Counted from the first letter of the stretch, positions 44,035 through 54,147 are shown. The stretch: 64,000 nt of DNA from Afipia sp. (GCA_017308595.1 JAFKER010000012.1:1-64000), one strand, 5' to 3'. Translations and numbers: made by a program. Notes: generated from the sequence alone by a model not told the origin.

Positions 44035-45843
44035 CTAACCGCCCTTTCCGTCTTCCTTCTTTTTCTCGGCGGCGGCGGCGTTGGATGTGTCCTCCGGCAG
44101 GCCGTCGCGCAGCTTGGCCTCGATCTTCGGCAGTTCGTCCGGCTCCGGCTTGAGGTCGCGCGCATGCGCCCACTGGAATTTCGCTTCCAGCGTCCGTCCG
44201 ACACGCCAGTAGGCGTCGCCGAGGTGATCGTTGATGGTCGGATCTTCCGGCTTGAGATCGATCGCGCGCTCGAGATGCTTCACCGCGTTCTCGTAGTCCG
44301 CGATGCGGTAATAGGCCCAACCGAGCGAATCGACGATGTAGCCGTCGTCCGGCCGCTGATCCACCGCGCGGCGGATCATCTTCATCGCTTCGTCCAGATT
44401 GACGCCCTGATCGATCCACGAATAACCGAGATAGTTCAGCACATGGGGCTGCTCGGGCTGCATCTCCAGCGCCTTCTTCAGATCGACCTCGGCCTTGGCC
44501 CATTGCTTCGAACGCTCAAAGCAGATGCCCCGGAAATAATAGAACACCCAGTTCGGCTTCTCGCTGCCCGCCTGGGCTTCGATCCCCTTGGTGTAGGTGT
44601 CTCCGCAATCGGTGAATTTCTTGCGCGCACGCTCGATATTACCGAGCGCCATGATCGCCTCGAGGTCCTTCGGATCGTCGGCGACGACTCCTTGAAGAAT
44701 CTTGATGCCTTCATCGGTGCGATCCACCGCGTCGAGATCGGTCGCGAGCTGGATCTGTGCATTGCGTTTGAGTGGCGAATTCGCAGGCACACGCTCATAG
44801 ACCTTGATCGCCATCGCAGGCTTCTTCACGGACTCATAAAGGTCGGCGAGGGAGAGCAACGCCAGCGAATGGTTCGGATTGAGGTAGAGCGCGAGCTGCA
44901 GATAGACCAGCGCAAGGTCTTCGCCGCCGCGCCGCGTCAGCGATGCGCCAATACCGTACAAAGCCTCGGCCGCACCCTGCTGCGGATTCTCGGCGAGCGG
45001 CGGCAATTTCTTGCCTGCTTTTGTTTCGCGGATACCTTCCACCACCAGCGGATGACGCGCGAGCTTCTTGTCGAAGCCTTCATAAACCGCCGTCGCAGCC
45101 GCTGCGTCCTTGTTGCGCGAGAGCCAGCGCGCATAAGCATCGGAAACCCGCAACGCCGAATCGTCGAGCTTGTAGGCGCGTTCGAAGCGGGCTCCGGCTT
45201 CCTTCTGCTTGTTGGCAAGCTCATAGATCATGCCGGTGTGCAGATCCTTGAAAATTGGATACCACTCCGGTCCGGTGAGCTTGTCGATGTTCGAGATCGC
45301 AGTCTGCGTGTGGCCCGCGCCGTAGCTCGCCCAGCCGGCGACCAGCGTCGCGACCAGATCGGTAATCGGCCCGCGGATCGACTGATTGACGTTCTGCTGC
45401 GCGACGCCGTACTGCTTCTGCTTCAGCGCGCGTACGCCCGCCACGAGCCGCGCGACGCGGTTGTTCTTGTCGACCGAGAGAATGCGGTCGGCAAGCTTGA
45501 CCGCCTCGTCGATGTCGCCATCAGCCAGCGCCGCGATGAAGGCGCGGTCCAGCAACTCGCTGTTCTTCGGATCGGAGCGCAGCGCCGCGCGATAAAACGC
45601 CGAAGCCGCGGTCGCATCGCGCTCGACACTGGCGTGACGCGCGGCCAGATAGCTGCCCGCAACTGTCAGTCCGATCAGATCGCGGCTGTTTGGAAATACC
45701 GATGGCTTGGCGCCCTCACTCGCGCTGGTGCGAGTCTGCGCCGCGAGCGGCCCGCTGAACGCGAGAACCGACACAAATCCGAGAGTGGCAACAGCCACGC
45801 GGCTGAAACGACGTTGAAAAATCACGCTCGCCGACTCCGTCAA
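44035..45843 (-). CDS. Exported tetratricopeptide-repeat protein
   Basis: 602 aa. N-terminal signal (VAVATLGFVSVLAFSGPLAA) is followed by around ten TPR-like helix pairs, clearest at residues 70-140 (AASAFYRAALRSDPKNSELL), 320-400 (DLALVYLQLALYLNPNHSLA) and 460-580 (AKAEVDLKKALEMQPEQPHV; AVKHLERAIDLKPEDPTIND). The tail is Lys/Glu-rich. Periplasmic or outer-membrane scaffolds of this size are common in alphaproteobacteria; partner unknown. Confidence 0.88.
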   Translation of the reverse strand: MTESASVIFQRRFSRVAVATLGFVSVLAFSGPLAAQTRTSASEGAKPSVFPNSRDLIGLTVAGSYLAARHASVERDATAASAFYRAALRSDPKNSELLDRAFIAALADGDIDEAVKLADRILSVDKNNRVARLVAGVRALKQKQYGVAQQNVNQSIRGPITDLVATLVAGWASYGAGHTQTAISNIDKLTGPEWYPIFKDLHTGMIYELANKQKEAGARFERAYKLDDSALRVSDAYARWLSRNKDAAAATAVYEGFDKKLARHPLVVEGIRETKAGKKLPPLAENPQQGAAEALYGIGASLTRRGGEDLALVYLQLALYLNPNHSLALLSLADLYESVKKPAMAIKVYERVPANSPLKRNAQIQLATDLDAVDRTDEGIKILQGVVADDPKDLEAIMALGNIERARKKFTDCGDTYTKGIEAQAGSEKPNWVFYYFRGICFERSKQWAKAEVDLKKALEMQPEQPHVLNYLGYSWIDQGVNLDEAMKMIRRAVDQRPDDGYIVDSLGWAYYRIADYENAVKHLERAIDLKPEDPTINDHLGDAYWRVGRTLEAKFQWAHARDLKPEPDELPKIEAKLRDGLPEDTSNAAAAEKKKEDGKGG

Positions 45844-45986
45844 TTGAAGGTGGTGCGACCGGTCAGACCCAGCAGCACCGGGACAATGGCTTTTTTAGCC
45901 AGCATCCGCAAGGATTCGAGGCGACCGAGGAGCCTATCTACTATGGCGCAATCGTGGCGGTCGGCTTTTCTCGCGCAATCGTGCGT

Positions 45987-47648
45987 TTACATTGACTGAT
46001 AATTAGGCCCGCCGCCGCCTTCGGGCGGAACCCAGGTGATGTTGCCGTTTGGATCCTTCACATCGCAGGTTTTACAGTGGACGCAGTTCTGCGCGTTGAT
46101 CTGGAACCTCAGATCGCTGCCCTCTCCGACCCACTCGTAGACACCCGCCGGGCAATAGCGGTTCGAGGGGCCTGCGAACACATCATGCTCGGACGTCTTC
46201 TGCAGGTTCATGTCCGCGACCTTGAGATGGATCGGCTGATCCTCTTCATGGTTGGTGTTGGACAGGAATACCGACGACAGGCGGTCAAAGGTCAGCTTGC
46301 CGTCCGGCTTCGGACCCGGAATCGGCTGATGCTGCTTGGCAGGATCGAGGGTCTTGCGATCCGGCTTGGCATGCGACTGGGTGCCGAAGAAGGAGAAGCC
46401 GAACAGCGTATTGGTCCACATGTCGAGGCCGCCGAGCGCAACGCCGATCACGGTGCCAAACTTCGACCACAGCGGCTTGACGTTGCGGACCTTGAACAGG
46501 TCCTTACCCACGGCGGAATCGCGCCAGGTGTTTTCATACGCGACGATCTCATCGTTGGACCGGCCTGCCGCCAGCGCGGCCGCCACGTGCTCCGCCGCCT
46601 GCATGCCCGTGCCCATCGCGTTGTGCACGCCCTTGATACGCGGCACGTTGACGAAGCCCGCAGCGCAGCCGATCAAGGCACCGCCCTTGAAGGTCAGGCG
46701 CGGCACCGACTGGTAGCCGCCTTCGGTAATCGCGCGCGCCCCATAGCCGATCCGTTTCGCACCTTCGAAAACGGGGCTGATCTTCGGATGAGTCTTGAAG
46801 CGCTGGAATTCCTCGAACGGCGACAAATACGGATCGTCGTAGTTCAGATGCACGACAAACCCGACCGCAACGAGGTTCTCATTGTAGTGATAGAGGAACG
46901 AACCGCCGCCGGTGGACATGTTCAGCGGCCAGCCGAAGGAATGCTGGATCAGTCCCTTCTTGTGCTTGGCTGGATCGATCTGCCAGACCTCTTTCAAGCC
47001 GATGCCGAACTTGGAGGGCTCGCGATCCTTGTCGAGGCCGAACTTCGCAATCAGCTGCTTGGTAAGCGAACCCCGCGCGCCTTCGGCGAACAGCGTGTAC
47101 TTGCCAAGAAGTTCCATGCCGCGTGTGAAACTGTCCTTCGGCTTGCCGTCGCGGCCGACACCCATGTCGCCGGTGGCGATGCCCCGCACTTCGCCATTCT
47201 CGCCGTAAAGAACTTCAACGGCCGCGAAGCCCGGATAGATTTCGACGCCGAGAGCTTCCGCGCGCGGTCCAAGCCAGCGGCAGACATCGCCGAGCGATCC
47301 GATATAGCAGTGATGGTTGTCCATCAGCGGCGGCATCATGAAGTTCGGCAACTTGATCGCAGAACTACCCGTCATCCAGAAGAACTGGTCGTCCTTGACC
47401 TGGGTCTTGAGCGGGCAATCGGCATCCTCGCGCCAGTCCGGAACCAGCTTGTCGAGAGACACCGGATCAATCACCGCGCCGGAAAGAATGTGGGCTCCGA
47501 CTTCCGAGCCTTTCTCGACGACAACGACGCTCAGGTCCGGATTGATCTGCTTCAGCCGGATCGCGGCGCTGAGGCCCGAAGGACCTGCGCCGACGATAAC
47601 AACGTCGAACTCCATGGACTCGCGCGGCGGCAGCTCTTCGGTACTCAT
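45987..47648 (-). CDS. etfD: Electron transfer flavoprotein-ubiquinone oxidoreductase
   Basis: Passes electrons from reduced ETF (fed by acyl-CoA dehydrogenases such as GcdH) to ubiquinone at the membrane. 553 aa. FAD loop FDVVIVGAGPSGLSAAIRLK, EKGSEVGAHILSGAVIDP, and a C-terminal [4Fe-4S] site with four cysteines (YCPAGVYEWVG and QNCVHCKTCDVKDP). Length equals the family norm. Start 47648 by similarity. Confidence 0.96.
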   Translation of the reverse strand: MSTEELPPRESMEFDVVIVGAGPSGLSAAIRLKQINPDLSVVVVEKGSEVGAHILSGAVIDPVSLDKLVPDWREDADCPLKTQVKDDQFFWMTGSSAIKLPNFMMPPLMDNHHCYIGSLGDVCRWLGPRAEALGVEIYPGFAAVEVLYGENGEVRGIATGDMGVGRDGKPKDSFTRGMELLGKYTLFAEGARGSLTKQLIAKFGLDKDREPSKFGIGLKEVWQIDPAKHKKGLIQHSFGWPLNMSTGGGSFLYHYNENLVAVGFVVHLNYDDPYLSPFEEFQRFKTHPKISPVFEGAKRIGYGARAITEGGYQSVPRLTFKGGALIGCAAGFVNVPRIKGVHNAMGTGMQAAEHVAAALAAGRSNDEIVAYENTWRDSAVGKDLFKVRNVKPLWSKFGTVIGVALGGLDMWTNTLFGFSFFGTQSHAKPDRKTLDPAKQHQPIPGPKPDGKLTFDRLSSVFLSNTNHEEDQPIHLKVADMNLQKTSEHDVFAGPSNRYCPAGVYEWVGEGSDLRFQINAQNCVHCKTCDVKDPNGNITWVPPEGGGGPNYQSM

Positions 47649-47760
47649 GATTTCATCTCGAAATGACGGTTCAGAATGTTTCTAATCATCGTTCTTCCCG
47701 ATTTTTGGCGCAAGAACAACCCCGTTTCGCTGCAACGCAATCCGATCTAGATTGTCAGCC

Positions 47761-48579
47761 GTGACCGCACCCGATCCCATGCCCACCGCACGCGAACTTC
47801 TTGCCTTTTATCTGGAGGCCGGAGTGGATTGCGCGTTGTCGGAAACCCCCGTCAATCGCCTGGTGGAAGAGGCGGTGATTGAGGAAAAGCCAGCGCCGAA
47901 ACCGGCGTTGTTCCGCACTGCGAACCCGGCGCCGCCGTCAATGCCCGCGGACCTGACCCCGGCACCCGACGCCGCGATCATGTCAGCGCGCGAGATCGCA
48001 CCACAGGCGGCGTCACTTCAGGAATTGCGCGAGTTGCTCGAGCGCTTCGATGGCTGCGCGCTGAAATCGACCGCGACGCGGCTGGTGTTCGCCGACGGCA
48101 ATCCGCAAGCGAAGGTCATGTTCGTCGGCGAAGCGCCGGGACGCGACGAGGATCTCGAAGGCCTTCCGTTCGTCGGACGCTCGGGCAAACTGCTCGACCT
48201 GATGATGGCGGCGATCGGCCTCGACCGCAGCAAGGTCTATATTGCCAACATCATTCCCTGGCGGCCGCCGGGGAATCGTGATCCCTCGGCGCAGGAAACA
48301 CAGATCTGCCTCCCTTTCATCCGGCGGCAGATTCAACTGGTCGATCCGGATGTGCTGGTCTGTCTCGGAAAGCCCTCGTCGCAGGCGATCCTCAACATTA
48401 CCGACGGCATCGTGAAGTCGCGCGGCAAGTGGTTCGATTACGACACCGGCACGCGCAAGATCAGGGCGACCGCCACGTTCCATCCGGCCTATCTGTTGCG
48501 CCAGCCGATCTCGAAGCGCCAGACATGGCAGGACATGCGCGCCGTGCAGAAGGCCCTTCAGGCCGACAAGGCCACATGA
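47761..48579 (+). CDS. Uracil-DNA glycosylase, family 4-like, with reduced Fe-S ligand set
   Basis: Removes uracil from DNA. 272 aa from GTG 47761; ATG 47779 and TTG 47752 are alternatives and none has a clear ribosome-binding site. Catalytic motif GEAPGRDEDLEGLPFVGRSG, WRPPGNRDPSAQETQICLPF, and the second motif ATFHPAYLLRQ are intact. Canonical family 4 enzymes bind [4Fe-4S] through a CxxC pair, a Cys just before RPPGNR and one in the CxPF region. Here only one Cys of the first pair (FDGCALK) and the last (ICLPF) remain; Trp replaces the Cys before RPPGNR. So the cluster is probably absent. N-terminal 80 residues are a Pro/Ala-rich linker. Confidence 0.87.
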   Translation: MTAPDPMPTARELLAFYLEAGVDCALSETPVNRLVEEAVIEEKPAPKPALFRTANPAPPSMPADLTPAPDAAIMSAREIAPQAASLQELRELLERFDGCALKSTATRLVFADGNPQAKVMFVGEAPGRDEDLEGLPFVGRSGKLLDLMMAAIGLDRSKVYIANIIPWRPPGNRDPSAQETQICLPFIRRQIQLVDPDVLVCLGKPSSQAILNITDGIVKSRGKWFDYDTGTRKIRATATFHPAYLLRQPISKRQTWQDMRAVQKALQADKAT

Positions 48580-48670
48580 GGCCGACGTCCCTCTCCCGTC
48601 ACACCGCAAACCTTGCATGGCGGCTATCCCGGAATTGGCCGTAGAATAATTGACTATCTGCATCCATAAA

Positions 48671-48690
48671 CGCGGAAAGAATTCTCCGCG
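48671..48690. other. Palindrome upstream of the MFS gene
   Basis: CGCGGA / TCCGCG arms around AAGAATTC, ending 12 nt before the MFS start. Possible operator or leader hairpin; no regulator gene is adjacent. Confidence 0.35.
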
Positions 48691-48702
48691 AAGCATTGAT
48701 GG

Positions 48703-49914
48703 ATGGACATGACGGCTGTCACCGCAGAAACGATTGACGACACCGTCGCCCGCGCAAATGTGCGGCGGCTGGCGGCAGCGCAGGCCCTGACCGGCGCCAA
48801 CGCTGCGGTGGTTTTTGCGACCGGCTCGATTGTCGGCGCGACCCTTGCGCCCAGCATTTCGCTCGCGACCCTGCCGCTGTCGATCTACATGCTCGGTCTT
48901 GCCGCAGGTACACTGCCGACCGGCATGATTTCGCAGGCCTACGGACGTCGCACGGCGTTCATCGCAGGAACCGGCTGCGGCGCGCTGTGCGGTCTCCTCG
49001 CCGCTGTTGCCATCCTTTATGGCTCTTTCGTCCTGTTCTGCTTTGCGACATTTCTCGGGGGAGTCTACGGCGCGGTTTCGCAATCCTATCGCTTCGCCGC
49101 GACCGACAGCGCAAGCGTGGCTTACCGGCCAAAAGCCATTTCATGGGTGATGGCGGGCGGCGTGTTCGCCGGCGTGCTCGGGCCGCAGCTCGTGCAGTGG
49201 ACCATGGATATCTGGCCGCCTTACCTGTTCGCGGTGAGCTTCCTGGTTCAGGCCATCGTTGCATTGATCGCAATGGCGGTGCTGGCCGGCGTCAACGCAC
49301 CAAAGCCGGCGCCCGCGCAAATGACCGGCGGACGGCCGCTCACCGAAATCATCAAGCAACCCCGGTTCATCGCCGCCGTGATCTGCGGCACGGTCTCTTA
49401 TACCGGCATGAACTTCCTGATGACGTCCGCACCGCTGGCGATGAAGTTTTGCGGGCTGTCGCTGAGCGATTCCAATTTCGGCATTCAATGGCACATCGTT
49501 GCGATGTTCGGGCCGAGTTTCTTCACCGGACATTTGATCGCACGCTTCGGCGCAACGAAAGTCGCCGTCGTCGGGCTGCTGCTTGAAGCCGCGGCCGCCG
49601 TCATCGGCCTGTCGGGCATCACCGCGATGCACTTCTGGGCCGGACTTTTCGTGGTCGGTGTTGGCTGGAATTTCTCGTTTGTCGGCGCTTCTGCGCTGAT
49701 CGTTGAAACGCACCGCCCGCAAGAGGGCAAGAAGGTGCAGGCCTTCAACGATTTCATCGTGTTCGGCCTCGTCGCGATCGGCTCGTTCTCGTCCGGTCAG
49801 TTGCTCGCGAGCCATGGCTGGTCGATGGTCAACATCGTGGTGTTTCCGGCTGTCGCGCTGGCGCTGACCGCCATTGCGGCGGCAACCGTCATGCAGCGCC
49901 GTGCGGTCGCGTAA
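48703..49914 (+). CDS. MFS transporter
   Basis: 403-residue major facilitator with twelve predicted helices. The loop 2-3 signature is seen as GMISQAYGRRTAFIAGTG. N-terminal 25 residues are polar. Substrate unknown. Its stop (TAA 49912-49914) directly abuts the opposing NCS2 stop with no spacer. ATG 48709 is an equally possible start. Confidence 0.87.
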   Translation: MDMTAVTAETIDDTVARANVRRLAAAQALTGANAAVVFATGSIVGATLAPSISLATLPLSIYMLGLAAGTLPTGMISQAYGRRTAFIAGTGCGALCGLLAAVAILYGSFVLFCFATFLGGVYGAVSQSYRFAATDSASVAYRPKAISWVMAGGVFAGVLGPQLVQWTMDIWPPYLFAVSFLVQAIVALIAMAVLAGVNAPKPAPAQMTGGRPLTEIIKQPRFIAAVICGTVSYTGMNFLMTSAPLAMKFCGLSLSDSNFGIQWHIVAMFGPSFFTGHLIARFGATKVAVVGLLLEAAAAVIGLSGITAMHFWAGLFVVGVGWNFSFVGASALIVETHRPQEGKKVQAFNDFIVFGLVAIGSFSSGQLLASHGWSMVNIVVFPAVALALTAIAAATVMQRRAVA

Positions 49915-51243
49915 TCAGCCGATAGCGAACTTCGCGGCGAACACCAGCGCAAGCAGCATTACCGCGGGCTTCGCATCCGAGAAGCGGCCCGCGAGAATCT
50001 TGATCACCGCATAGGTGATGAAGCCGATCCCGATACCGGTCGCGATCGAGTAGGTCAGCGGCATCGCAATCGCCGTCACCACCGCTGGCGCATACTCAGT
50101 CACGTCGTCCCACGCCATGTCCGCAAGCCCGCGCGCCATCACGCAGGCGACATAAAGCAGTGCTGCTGCGGAGGCATAGGCGGGCACCATTCCCGCCAGC
50201 GGCGCAAAGAACAGCGCCAGCAGGAAAAACAGCGCAACGAACACCGCCGTGAGGCCAGTGCGGCCGCCAACGGCGACGCCCGACGCGCTTTCGATGTAGC
50301 TCGTGGTGGTCGATGTGCCGATCAATGCGCCGAACATCGCAGCAAAACTATCGGCCATGAGCGCCTGCTTCATCCGCGGCAGGTTGCCGTCCTTGTCGGT
50401 GAGGCCCGCGCGATGGGTGACGCCGATCAGCGTTCCGGCATTGTCGAACACATCGATGAACAGAAAGCTGAACACCACGATCAGGAACGTCAGTTCGGTG
50501 GCACGCGAGAAGTCGAGCTGAAACAGCGTCGGCGACAGTGACGGCGGCAACGATATCACGCCGGTAAAGCTGGTCAGCCCCATCGGCAAACCGAGCAGCG
50601 ACACCGCAAGAATGCCGATCAGCGTTCCACTCGCAATGTTGCGCGCGTTCATCGCCACGATCAGCGCGAAGCCGAGCAGACAGAGCACCGGCGCGGGATG
50701 TGCGATGCCGAGCGGACCTGCGGTCACCAGCGTCGCCGGGCTTGCCACCACGATCTTGGCCTGTTCGAGCGCGATGATCGCAAGAAACAGGCCGACGCCT
50801 GCGGAAATCGCGAATTTCAGGTTTCGCGGAATGGCATCGATGACATATTCCCGCAGCCGGAAGACCGACAGCGCGAAGAAGATCACGCCCGAACAGAACA
50901 CCGCGGCCAGCGCCTGCTGCCATGTGTATTTGTAGCCGAGGACAACGGTGAAGGCGAAGAACGCATTCAGTCCCATGCCGGGCGCCAGCGCGATCGGATA
51001 GTTGGCGAGAAACGCCATCGCCAGCGTCGAGACCGAGGCGGCAAGACAGGTGGCGACGAACACCGCCCCCTTGTCCATTCCTGCATTGGCAAGAATCACC
51101 GGATTGACGAAGACGATGTAGACCATCGTCAGGAATGTGGTGACCGCAGCAACGAATTCGGTGCGAACGCTGGTGCCATGCTGCGTGAGCCCGAACTGGC
51201 GGTCGAGAAATGTCATCCCGGATGTTTCCGCCTGCTCGCCCAT
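49915..51243 (-). CDS. NCS2 purine permease (AzgA family)
   Basis: 442-residue proton symporter for adenine, guanine or hypoxanthine. Signature parts: TEFVAAVTTFLTMVYIVFVN, PVILANAGMDKGAVFVATCL, YPIALAPGMGLNAFFAFTVV, FLFIDVFDNAGTLIGVTHRA and IGTSTTTSYIESASGVAVGG. About 13 transmembrane segments. Start 51243 with AGGAG upstream; the earlier in-frame ATG runs into the GT39 gene. It follows the GT39-like gene by 11 nt, so they share a transcript. Confidence 0.92.
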   Translation of the reverse strand: MGEQAETSGMTFLDRQFGLTQHGTSVRTEFVAAVTTFLTMVYIVFVNPVILANAGMDKGAVFVATCLAASVSTLAMAFLANYPIALAPGMGLNAFFAFTVVLGYKYTWQQALAAVFCSGVIFFALSVFRLREYVIDAIPRNLKFAISAGVGLFLAIIALEQAKIVVASPATLVTAGPLGIAHPAPVLCLLGFALIVAMNARNIASGTLIGILAVSLLGLPMGLTSFTGVISLPPSLSPTLFQLDFSRATELTFLIVVFSFLFIDVFDNAGTLIGVTHRAGLTDKDGNLPRMKQALMADSFAAMFGALIGTSTTTSYIESASGVAVGGRTGLTAVFVALFFLLALFFAPLAGMVPAYASAAALLYVACVMARGLADMAWDDVTEYAPAVVTAIAMPLTYSIATGIGIGFITYAVIKILAGRFSDAKPAVMLLALVFAAKFAIG

Positions 51244-51254
51244 GCTGCCCACTC

Positions 51255-52781
51255 CTATCGAGAGCCTTGGCCCGACGCCTGCGGACGCACGATCGCCCAG
51301 CCGATCCGCACGAGCGGCTGGCGGCCCTTCACCAGCCGTTCGAAGGAACGCGGCACTTCCGGCACGAGGCCCGGAAAGCGCGTACGAATATCTTCGGGCG
51401 GTGTGCCTGCCGTATCGGCCGCGCGCCACACCACGACGCCGCCATGCTCGGCAAACAGCTTTGATGTGATCCACGGCGTCTGCTGCGGTGTCGCATCGAA
51501 CATCACATGCGGACGCGAGCGCGCCGCAAAACCGATCAGCGTCGCCAGATGCGGATCGCCCGCCACCGCCGCGAGCGGGCGGCCCGTGCGCCGCTCGAAA
51601 TTCTCACCGAAGAAACGTCCGATGTCGCGTGCCGGCAACGATGTCCTGAGTTCGCTGCTGCCAACCCACGGCTGGATGAAAGCGGTGCCAAGAATGACGG
51701 CTGCCGGCGCCGCGATGACGACCAGCCAGACGGTACGCAGAAACTGCTGACGCCGCAGCGCGATCAGGTCTCCCGCGACGATGACGATCGCGAGCCCCGC
51801 AGGCAACAGTGCAACACCATCGCCGCCGATGACCTGATCCCGGTCAAACAGCGCGGCGATGAAACTGAGCACAAACGGCGGCACAAGCGCGAAGACATAG
51901 ATATAGAGCCGCGCGAAGGAATCGACCGGCGGACGGAAAATCAGCGGCGGATCTTCGTTCTTGCGGTCCAGCGCGCGCGAATTGGCGATCAGCAACAGTA
52001 CCGCACCCGATAGCGCGAACAGCAAACCGGCGAGCAACGCGCCCCAACCCAGCGCCCGATCCTGCAGCTGCGCCCATGCGGGCAGCGCAGGCAGCAGCAC
52101 CATATCGGCGCGGACCAGCCAGACCAGATATGGCAACACCAGCACGAGCGTTACGATCGCGGCATAGAGCGCATCCATCGACGCCAAAGCACGCCGACCT
52201 TTTTGCGTCGCCAGCACGAACACCGCCAGCATCGTCAGCAAGGGCAGCGCAGCCGATGTCGTCAAAACCAGAAGGCCGATCTCAACCGACAGCACGGCCC
52301 AGGCGCGACGCCGCCCCTGCCCGATAATCTGCCAGGTGTGAAGGAGGATCAGCGCCCAGATCGGCCGCGCCACGATCGACGGGCCGAACTCGGCGCCGGG
52401 AAAGGAAAAGACAGTGATTGTCGCCGCCAGTAACACCGCCAGGATGGACTGCTGCGCGCCGACAATGGCGCGGCCCAGCCTGAACAGCGCCCAGAAGGTC
52501 AGAATGAAGCAGAGCTGCGCGGCAAGATAGACGCCGAAAATATGATTACCCGCGAGACGGAATGCGACATCGGCAAGCCAGAAGGCCAGCGGCGGGCCGA
52601 GATGCGTGCCGACCTGATACTCCCGGCCAAAGGCCAGCACGGTCGCGACATCACCAGGCGGGCTTCCGTAAACAAGCCAGGGCAAAAACAGCCAGAGCGC
52701 CGCCTGCGCAAGCACTACGATCCAGAAGATCAGGCGCGGCCGGGCGCGGATCAGTTCAACGATCAGGGATGTGAAGCGCAT
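51255..52781 (-). CDS. GT39-like (ArnT/PMT type) integral membrane glycosyltransferase
   Basis: 508-residue GT-C fold protein with about ten helices. The first periplasmic loop has GSPPGDVATVLAFGREYQVG and THLGPPLAFWLADVAFRLAG, which resembles the acidic catalytic loop of polyprenyl-phosphate-sugar transferases. The C-terminal 130 residues form a soluble periplasmic domain (RDIGRFFGENFERRTGRPLA). The donor is probably a polyprenyl-phosphate sugar; acceptor unknown. Confidence 0.8.
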   Translation of the reverse strand: MRFTSLIVELIRARPRLIFWIVVLAQAALWLFLPWLVYGSPPGDVATVLAFGREYQVGTHLGPPLAFWLADVAFRLAGNHIFGVYLAAQLCFILTFWALFRLGRAIVGAQQSILAVLLAATITVFSFPGAEFGPSIVARPIWALILLHTWQIIGQGRRRAWAVLSVEIGLLVLTTSAALPLLTMLAVFVLATQKGRRALASMDALYAAIVTLVLVLPYLVWLVRADMVLLPALPAWAQLQDRALGWGALLAGLLFALSGAVLLLIANSRALDRKNEDPPLIFRPPVDSFARLYIYVFALVPPFVLSFIAALFDRDQVIGGDGVALLPAGLAIVIVAGDLIALRRQQFLRTVWLVVIAAPAAVILGTAFIQPWVGSSELRTSLPARDIGRFFGENFERRTGRPLAAVAGDPHLATLIGFAARSRPHVMFDATPQQTPWITSKLFAEHGGVVVWRAADTAGTPPEDIRTRFPGLVPEVPRSFERLVKGRQPLVRIGWAIVRPQASGQGSR

Positions 52782-52855
52782 GAATCGCGTGAACCGGCTT
52801 CGCGGGAGGACATCTCACTGATAAAGCCCACGGCGTGATCAGGCAACCGAGCCGC

Positions 52856-53602
52856 TCAGCTTGCCACGATTGTTTCTTCAGGCAACATGCTCATCTCGAT
52901 CTGTGTCGCCGCCTGCGGTGTGTCGTCTTCCCCGAAATGCTTGCGGCGTGACGCGACCACGGGCGCGAAAAAGCGGCGATGATGAATTGTCGGGCCGAGC
53001 CGATCCAGCGCTTCGAGGTGGGCCGGAACACCATATCCCATATGCTGCTCGAAGCCGTAACCGGGATGATCCAGCGCGAGACGGCCCATCAGCCGGTCGC
53101 GCGACACCTTGGCGACAATGGACGCAGCCGCAATCGACACGACGATACCGTCGCCGCCGATCACCGCCTCGCAATCGCACGACGTCGCCAGACGGTCGCG
53201 CCCGTCGACAAAGACATGCTTCGGCGCCTCGGGCAGCGCACGAACCGCACGCGTCAGTGCCCAAAGCGAGGCGCGCAGGATGTTGTCACGGTCGATTCGC
53301 GATGGCGGCGCGACCGCCACCGATACCAGCGCGGTGGCGCAGATTTCCTCGAACAACTCTTCGCGGCGGTCCTTTGACAGTCTTTTGGAGTCGTCGATTC
53401 CTTTGGGAATGCGCTTGGGATCGAGAATCACCGCCGCCGCGACCACCGGTCCTGCGAGCGGTCCGCGCCCGGCCTCGTCACAGCCCGCAACCGGCCACAC
53501 GCCGCGCTTGATCAGCGCACGCTCGCGGCGAAAGCTCGGCGCAGCGACAGATCGCACGGCTTTCTTCGCAGCGGGAACCTTGGAGGACTTCTCTCGACTC
53601 AT
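52856..53602 (-). CDS. rnhB: Ribonuclease HII
   Basis: Cuts RNA in RNA-DNA hybrids and at single ribonucleotides. 248 aa; catalytic acidic residues in [20 protein letters not shown] and FVDGRDRLA, with [21 protein letters not shown] basic 35-residue N-terminal extension ([20 protein letters not shown]) precedes the fold. rnhB lies near ccrM in many alphaproteobacteria; here about 5.5 kb separates them. Confidence 0.96.
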   Translation of the reverse strand: MSREKSSKVPAAKKAVRSVAAPSFRRERALIKRGVWPVAGCDEAGRGPLAGPVVAAAVILDPKRIPKGIDDSKRLSKDRREELFEEICATALVSVAVAPPSRIDRDNILRASLWALTRAVRALPEAPKHVFVDGRDRLATSCDCEAVIGGDGIVVSIAAASIVAKVSRDRLMGRLALDHPGYGFEQHMGYGVPAHLEALDRLGPTIHHRRFFAPVVASRRKHFGEDDTPQAATQIEMSMLPEETIVAS

Positions 53603-53678
53603 GCGGCCATGCTTGCGTCTTCAAGACACAAGGCGCAACCGCTAATCCCCACTATTATTCTTGTAGAATTACTCTTGT

Positions 53679-54128
53679 CTATTCCTGGAGATGGACACGC
53701 CTGTCATCGCCAACCTCAATTCCCGGCGCGACAACGACCTCCCATGGATGGCCGTCGGGATCGGTGAAATATCCCGAATATCCGCCGTAGCTGGTGTGAT
53801 GCGCGGCCTTCTGCAGCGTCGCACCCCGACCGACGGCGAAGTTCAGCACCTCATCGACTTCGCCTTCACTGCGGCAGTTCCACGCCAATGTGATTCCGCG
53901 AAAGCCGGCCGGTTGCGGCTGCACAGGAAGAGCGGCATCCGCCGCCAGCTTGTCCCAGGGATACAGCGCCAGCACCGTTGCTCCGGTGTCGAAAAAAGCG
54001 ACTTGCTCGCCGGTCTCGCGAAACTTTCGGGCAAAGCCGAGAGAGTCATAGAACGCGATGCTTCGGCGGATGTCGCTGACGCCAAGGGTCACAACCGTGA
54101 ATCGGGCCACCGGTTTAGGAACGCTCAT
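53679..54128 (-). CDS. VOC/glyoxalase superfamily protein
   Basis: 149-residue single VOC domain: ARFTVVTLGVSDIRRSIAFY, DSLGFARKFRETGEQVAFFD, and GYSGYFTDPDGHPWEVVVAP (metal Glu near the end). A metal-dependent lyase or resistance role is possible; substrate unknown. Start ATG 54128 with GGTGAG upstream; an in-frame GTG three codons earlier is possible. Confidence 0.85.
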   Translation of the reverse strand: MSVPKPVARFTVVTLGVSDIRRSIAFYDSLGFARKFRETGEQVAFFDTGATVLALYPWDKLAADAALPVQPQPAGFRGITLAWNCRSEGEVDEVLNFAVGRGATLQKAAHHTSYGGYSGYFTDPDGHPWEVVVAPGIEVGDDRRVHLQE

Positions 54129-54147
54129 TGGAAACACTCACCCATAC

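Noticed and set aside
44164-45999. A 611-codon open frame antisense to the TPR gene
   Set aside because: The sense strand has TPR repeats and a signal peptide; the antisense product shows no domain and has shadow-like composition.
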